Shown here piece after piece: positions 40,453 to 49,038 of a stretch of 49,407 bases of DNA. How positions within the stretch are numbered: the stretch's first letter is position 1; every line of letters begins with the position of its first letter. A program made the position numbers and the translations under genes. This DNA is from CAHJXF01 sp038240015 (GTDB taxonomy: Bacteria; Pseudomonadota; Gammaproteobacteria; Burkholderiales; Burkholderiaceae_D). The notes under the pieces are model-generated. The model saw only the letters and a list, made by a program, of their open reading frames with translations. It was not told where the DNA came from and made no database searches. The DNA is taken from assembly GCA_038240015.1 (NCBI GenBank), contig JBBSEF010000015.1, forward strand, positions 1 through 49,407. The letters are read 5' to 3'.

Positions 40453-42360
40453 TCAATGCTTTGCCGGCGAAGGATCGGGGAAGCTTTCGAGCGGCGAACG
40501 GGGCAGCAGGTCGAGGCCGTGCCTGCGCAACAGCGCAATGAATTCCGGATCGGCATGATAGCGATCGAACAACGCGTATGCCGGGATGGTGACGAACAGG
40601 ATGTCCCGCATCTGCGCGGCGCGCTCGAAACTGGCGTAGGCCGCTTCACGATCGCCCAGACAGGTCTCGGCCATCGCGCGGTAAAACGGCGAGTAGTGCG
40701 AATCGGGCAAACGTTCCACAAGCGCAGCGAGTTCGCGCCTGCCGTACTCGATCTCGCCTCGCATTCCATACACGCAGATCTTGCAAAAATGCGCGCTCGG
40801 GTGGACCGGCATCGCCGCGGCGACAAACTCGAAATGCGGCATCGCGTTCTCGTGCAGGCCCAGCGAAAGATAGAGGCTCCCCAGCGTTAGGTGCGAAAAC
40901 AGATGGGCCGGATCGAGTTCGAGCACGTCGAGAAATTCGGATGTCGAGGTCTTGAAGTCGCGCGCGTACAAGTGATTCAGCGCTTTGCCGGCGCGCAATC
41001 CCAGATTGAGCGGATCGAGTTCGAGCGCGAGTTGCGCGTGCCGGATCGCCTCGACATGCCGGTCATTGAGGACGAGGGCGGTGGCATAGGAATTGTGGGT
41101 CAGCATCGAATTCGGCGCGAGACGAAGCGCCTCGCGAAAAAGAGGTTCGGCCTTCTTCCAGTCGAATGCGATGCGATAGGCGATCGCCGCGACGATGGCG
41201 TGTGCTTGGCCGTCGGTCGGGTCGAGCTCCAGTGCACGCAGGGCAGCGGCCTCGGCCTTGGCCGCAGCGGGCAGCGTAGGTTCGAACACCATCGCCGCCA
41301 GATTCAGGCGCGCCGCGCCCAGATGCGAATACGCCTGCGCGAAGCGCGGGTCGATCACGACGGCGCGCTCGAATATTTCGATCGCTTTCGTGAAGCCCTC
41401 GATGCTGCGTCGCTGGGCCAGATAACGCGCGCGTTCGAACAGGTCGCGCGCTTGCGGGTTGTCGCTTCCTACCGGCCTGCCGAACATCGATGCCGATGGG
41501 GAGTCGTGGCCATCGATCGACTCGGCCAACGTGGGCGCCAAGGCTGCGAGGATCGCATCGGTGATGCGGTCCTGGAATGCGAACAAGTTGTCGTCGACGT
41601 CCTGGTCATGTTCGAATCGCTGTGACCAGATCCGCATGCTATCCCTGGCGCGCGACAGTTGCGCGATGCATCGCACGCGCGAGCCGCTGCGCTGAATGCT
41701 GCCTTCGACGACGTGCTTGACGCCGAGCAGCCTGCCGATGGCTTTCGCGTCCATTCCCTTGTCGTGCGCCCTGAACGCGGACACGCGAGCGACGACTTTC
41801 AGACCGGGCACGCGGCCGATGGTATCGATCAGCTGATCGGCGAGGCCGATCGAGAACGAGGCGTCTTTGGCACGACCCGATACATTGTTGAACGGCAGTA
41901 CAGCGAGCGAGCCGAGGCTGTGCGTCGCCCTGGCGCGCGACTTTCGGCGCACCACGTGGGGCATGTAGCTGCCCACCGGGATCGCAATCTCGAATGCATC
42001 GCCGGCGCCTTCGGTGGCGTAATAGCGTGCGAGCTTCTCGCGTACCCGCCCGGCTTCGACGCGCACGATGGGGTCGGTGCGCGGGTCGTAGTGCAGCAGA
42101 TCGCGACCGAAGACTTCGAGGCCGATGATGACCTCCTTCAATTGCTCGTGCTCGTTTGCCAACGCCGCGCGAACGACGTGTTCGAGGAATTTCCGGTGGC
42201 GTTGCGAGCGCCGAAAGGTCTGGCTCGCAACGATGCGTTCGAGCGTGGCCTCGACCAGAGCGGGCGGATAGGCGGTGAACGTAGGGGCGCGAGGCGATGC
42301 GGCGGGATCGCGTTCGGCGACTGCGCGATCGCGCGATGCATACGAAGGCGAGCGAGACAA
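40453..42360 (-). CDS. TolB-like/TPR protein with a conserved N-terminal helical module, paralogue A
   Basis: 635 residues from TTG 42360. An in-frame stop lies six codons upstream, so the start cannot be far off. The N-terminal module (about 30-120) has FRRSQRHRKFLEHVV, QLKEVIIGLEVFGRD and YDPRTDPIVRVEAGRVREKL, a region found in many uncharacterised signalling proteins. A TolB/FlgO-like domain follows: SLAVLPFNNVSG, IGLADQLIDTIGRVPGLKVV and GVKHVVEGSIQRSG. The rest (about 300-620) is tetratricopeptide repeats. No signal peptide or membrane helix is seen. It is probably a cytosolic scaffold or regulator (inference). Confidence 0.75.
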   Translation of the reverse strand: MSRSPSYASRDRAVAERDPAASPRAPTFTAYPPALVEATLERIVASQTFRRSQRHRKFLEHVVRAALANEHEQLKEVIIGLEVFGRDLLHYDPRTDPIVRVEAGRVREKLARYYATEGAGDAFEIAIPVGSYMPHVVRRKSRARATHSLGSLAVLPFNNVSGRAKDASFSIGLADQLIDTIGRVPGLKVVARVSAFRAHDKGMDAKAIGRLLGVKHVVEGSIQRSGSRVRCIAQLSRARDSMRIWSQRFEHDQDVDDNLFAFQDRITDAILAALAPTLAESIDGHDSPSASMFGRPVGSDNPQARDLFERARYLAQRRSIEGFTKAIEIFERAVVIDPRFAQAYSHLGAARLNLAAMVFEPTLPAAAKAEAAALRALELDPTDGQAHAIVAAIAYRIAFDWKKAEPLFREALRLAPNSMLTHNSYATALVLNDRHVEAIRHAQLALELDPLNLGLRAGKALNHLYARDFKTSTSEFLDVLELDPAHLFSHLTLGSLYLSLGLHENAMPHFEFVAAAMPVHPSAHFCKICVYGMRGEIEYGRRELAALVERLPDSHYSPFYRAMAETCLGDREAAYASFERAAQMRDILFVTIPAYALFDRYHADPEFIALLRRHGLDLLPRSPLESFPDPSPAKH

Positions 42361-42580
42361 TTCAGCGGGCCGCAGTCATCCGTTGCAGCCGTGGTTCGAG
42401 CGGCGAATGCGACATCGCGTCTTCAAGACAGTGGATTGAGGTTGAGCCATGGCGGAGCGGCGCGCCCATCATACGCAAGCGGCGGGAAAAAGATTCGCGC
42501 GTCGTCGTCCCCGCGAACGCCGGGCACCCTGCGAACGTCCTCCGCACGACTTGAATTCCGCGCGCGGAAACGGCGGACGG
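42361..42580. other. 220-base intergenic region with a possible dispersed-repeat relic
   Basis: No gene is supported. TTCCGCGCGCGGAA at 42556-42569 is a 14-bp palindrome 11 bases after the stop of paralogue B, without a T-run. GTCCCCGCGAACGCCGGGCA near 42507-42526 resembles the CCCCGCGAACGCGGGG core of palindromic repeats scattered in many proteobacterial genomes. Confidence 0.35.
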
Positions 42581-44494
42581 CTAAGCGAATGATCCGCGCA
42601 ATCGCGCGGTCTGCTCGGCAGGCCAGGGCGGCAGCAACTCGAGGTCGTGCCGATGCAGAAGATCGACGAACACCGGATCATCGCGATAGCGATCGAACAG
42701 TTCGTGTGCCGGTATCGATACGAACAGATAGTCGCGCGTGCGCGCCGCTTCCTCGAGGCTCGCATACGCGCCCTCGCGATCCCCCAGGCAGCTCCGCGCC
42801 AACGCAACGTTGAAAGGCGAATAGTGCGAGTCGCCCAGCCGTTCGAGCAGCGCGTCGAGTTCGCGAGCGCCCCGTTTGATTTCACCGCGCATGCCATGCA
42901 CGCAGATCTTGTGGAAGTGCGCGCTCGAATGTTGGGGCGCCTCTTCGGCGACGCGTTCGAAGTGCGGCATCGCGACCTCGTGCTGGCCGAGCGACAGATG
43001 GATGATGCCCAACACCAGGCGTGCGTAGAGGTGATGCGCATCGAGATCGAGCACCGCGTGGAGCTCCGAGATCGCGGTTTCGTATTCGCGGGCATACGAA
43101 TGCAGTCGCGCGTGGTGCGCGCGGACCGCGAGATTGAGCGGATCCAGTTCGCGCGCCATTCGGCCATGCTGAAGCGCTTCGGCGAATCGGCCGTTGAACA
43201 CCAGTCCCCACGAATACGACAAATGCGCCAGAGTCGAGTTGGGGGCGATGTGCAATGCGTCGCGAAACATCGGCTCGGCCGTCGCCCAGTTCGATTCGAT
43301 CCGATAGGCGACCACGGCCACCAGCGCGCGCGCATCGCCATCGAACGGATCGAGATCGAGCGCGCGAAGCGCTTCGCGCTTGACCTTTGCGAAGCTCGTC
43401 CTCGCGGGTTCGAACACCAGCGGAGCCAGATTGGCGAGCGCCGCCCCGAGATGCGAGTGCGCCTGCGCGAATCTCGGATCGATCGCCACCGCTTTTTCGA
43501 ACAGCTCGATCGCCTTGTGATAGCCATCGACCGTGCCGTGCTGCGCCATGTAGCGCGCGCGCTCGAACAGGTCGCGCGCCTGCGCATTGTCGCTCAGCAC
43601 CGGACGCGCGCGCAGCAACGGAGCGGTGAAAGATTCTTCATCGACTCGCGTCGACCAGCCCACTACTGCGGCGAGCACCGCCGCTGCGATCTCGTCCTGA
43701 AAGTGAAACACATCGACGCCCGCCGCCTCATCGCGTTCGAATCGCTGCGACCAGACGCGCACGCCGTCGCGCGCACGAGAGAGCTGCGCGATGCAGCGCA
43801 TGCGTTCGCCGCTGCGCTGAATACTTCCTTCGATCGCATGCGTGACGCCGAGAAGTTTTCCGATTGCCTTCAGTTCGCTTCGGTCGTCTCTTGCCTTGAA
43901 GGCCGAGACACGTGCGACCACTTTCAATCCCGGAACGCGCCCGAGAGTATCGATCAATTGATCGGCGAATCCGATCGAGAACGAGACATCGGAAGGGTCG
44001 TTCGACAACACGTTGAAGGGCAGTACAGCGAGCGACGCGGCAGGGCGCGCAGGCTTGGCGGCGGCCTTGCGCCGCGCGAAGCGCGGCATGTAGCTGCCCA
44101 CGGGAATCACGATTTCAAATGCCTCGTCGGCGCCCTCTCCGGCATAGAAGCGCGCGAGCTTTTCGCGCACGCGGCCGGCTTCGACACGCACGATCGGATC
44201 GTGGCGGGGATCGTAGTTCGCTAGCGCACGGCCGAAGACTTCGAGCCCGATGATCACTTCCTTCAGTTGCTCGTGTCGGCCGGCGAGCGCAGCCCAGACG
44301 ATGTGATGAAGAAATTGCCGATGTCGTTGCGAGCGTCGGAAGGTACTGCTCGCAACGAGGCGATCGAGCGTTGCTTCGACCAGTGCGGGAGGGTAGGCCG
44401 AGAAAGGCCGATACGCATCCGACGCAAGCGAGTCCGCTTGGGCTATCGCGTCATCCTGCGACGCCTTCGAGGGAACGAGACGAGAGCGATCCAT
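42581..44494 (-). CDS. TolB-like/TPR protein, paralogue B
   Basis: 637 residues from ATG 44494, with the same order of parts as paralogue A. The N-terminal module has FRRSQRHRQFLHHIVWAALA, YDPRHDPIVRVEAGRVREKL and VIPVGSYMPRFARRK. The TolB-like domain has SLAVLPFNVLS, IGFADQLIDTLGRVPGLKVV and EGSIQRSGERMRC. Tetratricopeptide repeats follow, including AIDPRFAQAHSHLGAA. Similarity to paralogue A runs along the full length, so the pair arose by tandem duplication. No predicted export signal. Function unknown. Confidence 0.75.
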   Translation of the reverse strand: MDRSRLVPSKASQDDAIAQADSLASDAYRPFSAYPPALVEATLDRLVASSTFRRSQRHRQFLHHIVWAALAGRHEQLKEVIIGLEVFGRALANYDPRHDPIVRVEAGRVREKLARFYAGEGADEAFEIVIPVGSYMPRFARRKAAAKPARPAASLAVLPFNVLSNDPSDVSFSIGFADQLIDTLGRVPGLKVVARVSAFKARDDRSELKAIGKLLGVTHAIEGSIQRSGERMRCIAQLSRARDGVRVWSQRFERDEAAGVDVFHFQDEIAAAVLAAVVGWSTRVDEESFTAPLLRARPVLSDNAQARDLFERARYMAQHGTVDGYHKAIELFEKAVAIDPRFAQAHSHLGAALANLAPLVFEPARTSFAKVKREALRALDLDPFDGDARALVAVVAYRIESNWATAEPMFRDALHIAPNSTLAHLSYSWGLVFNGRFAEALQHGRMARELDPLNLAVRAHHARLHSYAREYETAISELHAVLDLDAHHLYARLVLGIIHLSLGQHEVAMPHFERVAEEAPQHSSAHFHKICVHGMRGEIKRGARELDALLERLGDSHYSPFNVALARSCLGDREGAYASLEEAARTRDYLFVSIPAHELFDRYRDDPVFVDLLHRHDLELLPPWPAEQTARLRGSFA

Positions 44495-44584
44495 TGCGCA
44501 TGCGGTTGCGGCCGATGAGGAGCAGGGCGCGTGCTTGCGCGCGTGGGTCAGGACGCGCTCGGCATTTCACAACCTCGGCGCCGG

Positions 44585-44953
44585 CTACTTCGCAGGCATC
44601 GGCACGACCGGTGTGGTCGATTCGCTGCTTGTTGCCGGCGGATTGGGATTAACCGTCACGCCGCGCTTCTTCAGTTCGTCGATGACCAGCCTCGCATTGG
44701 CGTTTCCGGCATCGGCAAGCTGCGCGGTGCCGCGCGCGATTGCATCGAGAGAGTCGCGCAATTTCTTGGACTCCTGCATTTGCTTGTCCTGATTGGTCAT
44801 GAGTTCGCGCATTGCGTCGCGTTCGTTGCGCAACTGCGCGGCCTGAAAGCCGAACCACGCGACCATGACGAGGCTGAGGATTAGCACCGGAAGAAAGGCG
44901 CTCATCGTCGCCTCGGTCTCTTGCATCGACGCCCGCTCGAAGGGTTGGCTCAT
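44585..44953 (-). CDS. Small membrane coiled-coil protein, second of a coupled pair
   Basis: 122 residues from ATG 44953, preceded by GGAAGGGAG. A single helix (about 18-38: SAFLPVLILSLVMVAWFGFQ) is followed by a charged heptad-like stretch with ERDAMRELMTNQDKQMQESK. A small end domain ELKKRGVTVNPNPPA and a Pro/Ser tail complete it. Not recognised as a named family. Its ATG overlaps the TGA of the upstream gene (ATGA), so both are made together. It has the same plan as its partner: helix, coiled coil, then a GVTVN or GITVN motif and proline-rich end. Confidence 0.7.
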   Translation of the reverse strand: MSQPFERASMQETEATMSAFLPVLILSLVMVAWFGFQAAQLRNERDAMRELMTNQDKQMQESKKLRDSLDAIARGTAQLADAGNANARLVIDELKKRGVTVNPNPPATSSESTTPVVPMPAK

Positions 44954-45267
44954 GGCTTGGCTCCCTTCCTGGGTTCGGAGGCGGATGGCGCTGTCGCCGG
45001 CACCGGCGCGTTGACGGTGATGCCCTGACTGGCGAGGAGATCGCTCAAGGCCTTGTCCTGACTGCGAACGGAAAGATCGGCGAGCGCCTTGACCATTTCG
45101 CGATACAAACCTTCGAGCTGAAGGCTCTGTTGAACGTATTGCGCGCGGCGCGCAAGTTCGGCTTGCGCGCTTCGATTCTGACTGAACAACATCATGTCGT
45201 AGCCGGCCACGACCGCGACGACGAAGGCCACGACCGTGGTCACCCAGAACTGCCAACGTGCGAGCAC
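44950..45267 (-). CDS. Small membrane coiled-coil protein, first of a coupled pair
   Basis: 105 residues from GTG 45267, chosen for the GGGGAGAAGG site just upstream. An ATG at 45351 would add 28 residues. A single membrane helix (about 6-28: QFWVTTVVAFVVAVVAGYD) is followed by a helix-rich segment with ELARRAQYVQQSLQLEGLY, the motif SDLLASQGITVNAPVPA, and a Lys/Pro tail. No match to a known family by eye. It is likely inserted in the inner membrane with its bulk in the periplasm. Its stop overlaps the next start. Confidence 0.65.
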   Translation of the reverse strand: MLARWQFWVTTVVAFVVAVVAGYDMMLFSQNRSAQAELARRAQYVQQSLQLEGLYREMVKALADLSVRSQDKALSDLLASQGITVNAPVPATAPSASEPRKGAKP

Positions 45268-45481
45268 GACCTTCTCCCCGATTGATGATGGTGGCGCGAT
45301 GGTACCCAAATTCGCCCCCGCGGCGAAGGAATTCGCCGCACGATGATGCATGGCGAGTGCGAGGTGTTGCAGGTGTGGTCACCGCGGAGGGCGGCCGGAT
45401 TCCCCAATGCCGGCCGCCCCCCTCTCCCTGATCAGAAGAACATCGCGTGGCTTCGCGGTTGCGGTGATGGGTTGGGCTGAC

Positions 45482-48400
45482 TCAATGCACCGTCTGCCTG
45501 CGCGCTTTGCGGCGCACGAACAACAGCGGCACGCCCAGACCGAGCAGCAGCAACGAGTCGGGCTCGGGGACGTTGCTGCTGGCTTGCTGAACCACGCCGC
45601 GGATGTTCAACTGGATATCGCCGATCGCCGCCGAGAAGCCGCTGGCGTTATGGCCCACGCCGTGCAGGATGATGGTGTCGTTGAAGCTGCCCAGCGTCAT
45701 CGAGCTGAACGACAGCATCAGCGGTCCGGTGTTCTGACCTGCGGCGAAGTTCAGGAAATTGCTGAAGCCGCTTTCGTTGAAGTCGTTGACATCGACCAAC
45801 TGGAAGGTGCCGTCGAGCAGGTCGGCCGGCCCGACCGCGTTGTTGCCGGCCAGTAGCGTGGTGGTACGGGTGCCGGAGTTCTGCGCGACGGTGCCGTAGT
45901 CCAGTGTGAAGATCGATCCAGATTGTGTGAAGTTGCCTGCGCCGCCGTTGAAGAAGAACGCATCGCTTGCAAAGTTGTTGACCTGACCGGAGAGACTGAC
46001 CACCAGATTGGCCAATGCCGCATCCGACAGATCGGCGTCGTGACTGGCTGCGCTGAAGCTCGCCGCGCCGCTATACACGCCGGCCGCCCCGGTGCTGATG
46101 CCGACCTTCAACGCATTCACGCTGGTCTGTTGCGCAGCCAGTCCCGCGCCCAGATTGCCGCTGCCGGTGAACGGCGCCGATGCGCTGTTGAATTGCGCAA
46201 GCAGCACATCGTTCAAGGCCGTGACCGGCGCCGAGTTCGTGACCGACACGTTCTGCTGCGCGACGGCGTCGCCCACGTGCACGATGCCGAAGTTGACCGA
46301 CGGCGTGTTGAGCTGTGCGGCGGCGGGCGTATAGACCTTGCCGTTGAGCGTGACGCTGCCATTGCCCACCGAGACATCGGGCGCATTGGTGGTGCCCGCG
46401 CCGGTCGAAACGAAGTTGAGCGCTTGCGAGCCCGTGAACGATCCCGCGGTGGCGGTGCTCAACGACACCGTGATCGCGTTGGACGCGCCTTGCGCCGCGA
46501 GGTTGGTGATGCTGCCCGCGGACGTGAAGCCCGCCGACGTCGCGCCGCGCGTCACGTTCAGACCTTCGGTGAAGAGGTCGGGCGAACTGTTGGTGATGCC
46601 GATCGCGGTGTTCGGCGAAGCGCCGCCCACCCGCGCGGCCACCGTCACCGTCGGCGTGTTGACGACCGGGTTGGCGAGCCGATAGACATCCCCTTGCACA
46701 TTCACTGTCTGCGTCGGCAGATTGGTGGGCGTGTTGTTGTTGAACGTGCCATCCGACTGCAACGTGATGGCTGCGGTGCCGGCGCGATGCCCGGCCGTGC
46801 CGGTGTTGAGCCCCACCACCAGGCTCGAGTTGTCAGTCGCTTGCGGTGCAAGGCCGGTGAAGGAGCCGCTCGCGGTCACCACGCCCGGGCTATTGGTGGC
46901 GATCGAAGCGTTCAGACCTTCAGCCGGCGCTTGCGCGGTGTTGGTGATCGAGAGCGTCTGGTTCTGCGCCGAGCCGATGCGCACATTGCCGAAGTTGACC
47001 GGGTTGGGCGTGGCCGGTCCGGCTTGTGCGAGGTTACCCACGTTGCCGGTGACGATGCCGTCCAGGTTGATCACCTGCGTAGGCAGCGCGGTGATGCCCA
47101 GGTTGCTGGTGCCCGCGCCGTTGGAGTCGAGCAGGATCTGCACGTTGGCAGAGAAGGTGCCCGACGCACTGGTGTTCAACGTCACCACCAGGTTGGTGTT
47201 GTTGGTGCCTCCCGCAGCCAGACCCGTCAACGAACCCGCGGTCGAGAACTTGGTGGGGTTGGTTCCACCCAAGGTGCCGAAGGCGGCATTGAGCGATTCG
47301 GAGAAGCCATCGACCGCCGCGAGGTTGCTGATCGATACGGTGCGCGTCTGAGTCGAACCGACCAGCACGTTGCCGAAGTTCAGACCGGCAATCGCATTGG
47401 CCAATGCTAGCCGATAGACATTGCCCGCCACGTTGATGGTCTGCGAGCCCACGTTGGTCTGACCCAAGCCGCTGGTGCCCGCGCCGTCGGAGACGTAGTT
47501 CAACGTCACCGTGCCGCTGCGTGCACCGGCTGCACTCGTATCGAGCGAGGCCGACAGGGCGCTGTTGTTGGACGCCTGCGCGGCGAGCAGATTGATCGTG
47601 CCGCCATTGTTGCTGACGTTGCCGGTGTTGGCGCCAAAGCCGACGTCGAGTTTTTCGCTGAACGATGCGGGCGCTGTGTTGGTGACCGTCAGGAACTGTG
47701 TGCGCGTGTCGCCCACGTGCGCATTGCCGAACACGATCGGCGAAGGCGATGCGCTACCTGCCGCGAGGTTGAAAGCGGCGGCGCCGCTGCCCAGCACGAT
47801 GCCGAGCGTCTGCTGCGCAACGTTGTCGAAGTTGTTGGCGATGTGGACCGCCTGACCGGACAGCGCCGGGGTGAGCAGGCCGGCACTCGCGGCCGTGAAA
47901 GTCACGGCGAGATTGCCGCTGTTCGCGCCGGTTGCGATCGGGCCGTAGTTGCTGGCCGTCACGCCGCTACCCGACAGTCGTGCATCGGTGATGTTTCCGC
48001 CGTTCACGTTGGTCTGGATCGCGCCGCGTAGCGATGGGCCGGTGGTGCCGGTGTTGGCGACTTGGTAGTTGAATGTCGTTGCACCCACATGCACGTTGCC
48101 GATCGTCAACGTCGGTGCCGCGGTCGCGCCATTGGTGACGCCCGTGCCGGTGATCGCTTGCGCGACGTTGCCCGAGGCGTTGATCAGGCCTGCACCCGTC
48201 ACGTTGGCGCGACGGTTGAATGCGTTGCCTACACCGAAGTTGGCGTTGTTGTAGTCGATCGAGACAACCACATTCTGCGTGCCGACATTCAGACTGCCCG
48301 CATTGACGCCATTGGCGAATAGATTGCCGGTGTTGTTGACGCCGCCGGTTGAAAGATTCAACTGCCCCGTTCCGCTCACTTGCAATGTGCCTGTGCCTTG

Positions 48401-48532
48401 AATGATCGGCGTGACATTCACCGTTCCGTTTTGCGCATGAATCAAACCGTTGTTCGTGATATTGGCCCCACCGTTTGCGATGGCAACAATGTTGAGCGTG
48501 CCGCCATCGCCGATGATGGAGCCCTGGTTCAC
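45482..48532 (-). CDS. PEP-CTERM surface protein with choice-of-anchor-D type repeats, C-terminal part
   Basis: The open frame gives 1016 residues from the codon at 48532, but the true protein continues upstream across a frameshift near 48614. About six beta-sandwich repeats of some 120 residues start near 139, 262, 382, 508, 624 and 742. They show LNFGNVLVGSTQTRTVSISN-like motifs. The C-terminus has VPEP (988-991), a hydrophobic segment LLLLGLGVPLLFV and the basic RRKARRQ, a PEP-CTERM sorting signal for exosortase. The composition is Asn/Thr/Gly/Ala-rich with almost no Cys. It is probably an exported matrix or adhesion protein. No exosortase gene is in the window. Confidence 0.85.
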   Translation of the reverse strand: MNQGSIIGDGGTLNIVAIANGGANITNNGLIHAQNGTVNVTPIIQGTGTLQVSGTGQLNLSTGGVNNTGNLFANGVNAGSLNVGTQNVVVSIDYNNANFGVGNAFNRRANVTGAGLINASGNVAQAITGTGVTNGATAAPTLTIGNVHVGATTFNYQVANTGTTGPSLRGAIQTNVNGGNITDARLSGSGVTASNYGPIATGANSGNLAVTFTAASAGLLTPALSGQAVHIANNFDNVAQQTLGIVLGSGAAAFNLAAGSASPSPIVFGNAHVGDTRTQFLTVTNTAPASFSEKLDVGFGANTGNVSNNGGTINLLAAQASNNSALSASLDTSAAGARSGTVTLNYVSDGAGTSGLGQTNVGSQTINVAGNVYRLALANAIAGLNFGNVLVGSTQTRTVSISNLAAVDGFSESLNAAFGTLGGTNPTKFSTAGSLTGLAAGGTNNTNLVVTLNTSASGTFSANVQILLDSNGAGTSNLGITALPTQVINLDGIVTGNVGNLAQAGPATPNPVNFGNVRIGSAQNQTLSITNTAQAPAEGLNASIATNSPGVVTASGSFTGLAPQATDNSSLVVGLNTGTAGHRAGTAAITLQSDGTFNNNTPTNLPTQTVNVQGDVYRLANPVVNTPTVTVAARVGGASPNTAIGITNSSPDLFTEGLNVTRGATSAGFTSAGSITNLAAQGASNAITVSLSTATAGSFTGSQALNFVSTGAGTTNAPDVSVGNGSVTLNGKVYTPAAAQLNTPSVNFGIVHVGDAVAQQNVSVTNSAPVTALNDVLLAQFNSASAPFTGSGNLGAGLAAQQTSVNALKVGISTGAAGVYSGAASFSAASHDADLSDAALANLVVSLSGQVNNFASDAFFFNGGAGNFTQSGSIFTLDYGTVAQNSGTRTTTLLAGNNAVGPADLLDGTFQLVDVNDFNESGFSNFLNFAAGQNTGPLMLSFSSMTLGSFNDTIILHGVGHNASGFSAAIGDIQLNIRGVVQQASSNVPEPDSLLLLGLGVPLLFVRRKARRQTVH

Positions 48533-49038
48533 CAGCGTGTTGGTGCCACTGGAAAAGAGCGCCTGGCCGATGTTGCCCTGACCGCGTACAGTGACTCCCG
48601 CGCCCAGCGTGGTGTGCCGGTGCCTTCAAATGCGAGCCGTGCGCCCGGGTCGTTGAGGTTGATGGTGCCGGTGCCGCCGATGGTCTGGTTCGCGGTGACC
48701 GTACTGTCCAGACTGAGGATGCCGCCGTTGGCGATGGCGAAGTTGCCGCCGCTGAACGTCAGTCCGTCGATGATGCGTTCACGCGAGTTCGCGATCGTGG
48801 TCATGTCGACAGTTCCGGCCACCGACACGCTGCTCAGAAAGTTGCTGCCACTGTTGACGGCACGAAACACACCGCTGCCCGACGTGTTGATGGTGCCGCC
48901 GGTGACGGTTCCCGAGTTGTGTTGAACGACGCCGGTATTCAATGCGTTGATCTGTCCGCTGCCGCTGTTGGTGATATTGACCGATGAGAGTTGCAACGTG
49001 CCGCCGCTCTTGGCTTCCAGAATATTGTTGTTGGTCAC
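48529..49038 (-). pseudogene. Middle segment of the same large PEP-CTERM protein, out of frame with its neighbours
   Basis: This frame carries SGGTLQLSSVNITNSGSGQ, ANSRERIIDGLTFSGGNFAI and NQTIGGTGTINLNDPGARLA, continuous in style with the flanking segments. After GTG it turns into unrelated Arg-rich sequence. Comparison with the sister repeat at 49188-49214 (GTGGTGATGCCGG against GTGGTGTGCCGG) shows one base missing after 48614. Restoring it joins this segment to the frame of 45482-48532. Confidence 0.75.

Noticed and set aside
39121..40890. 589-codon open frame opposite the antiporter gene
   Set aside because: The antiporter on the minus strand shows membrane helices and family motifs. The plus-strand translation is a charged, motif-free mirror.
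45923..47410. 495-codon plus-strand frame opposite the PEP-CTERM gene
   Set aside because: Repetitive only because the true gene is repetitive. It has no start signal or recognised motif.
48529..49038. Programmed ribosomal frameshifting to explain the two frame breaks
   Set aside because: No slippery heptamer with a following structure is evident, and the sister repeat shows a plain single-base loss.
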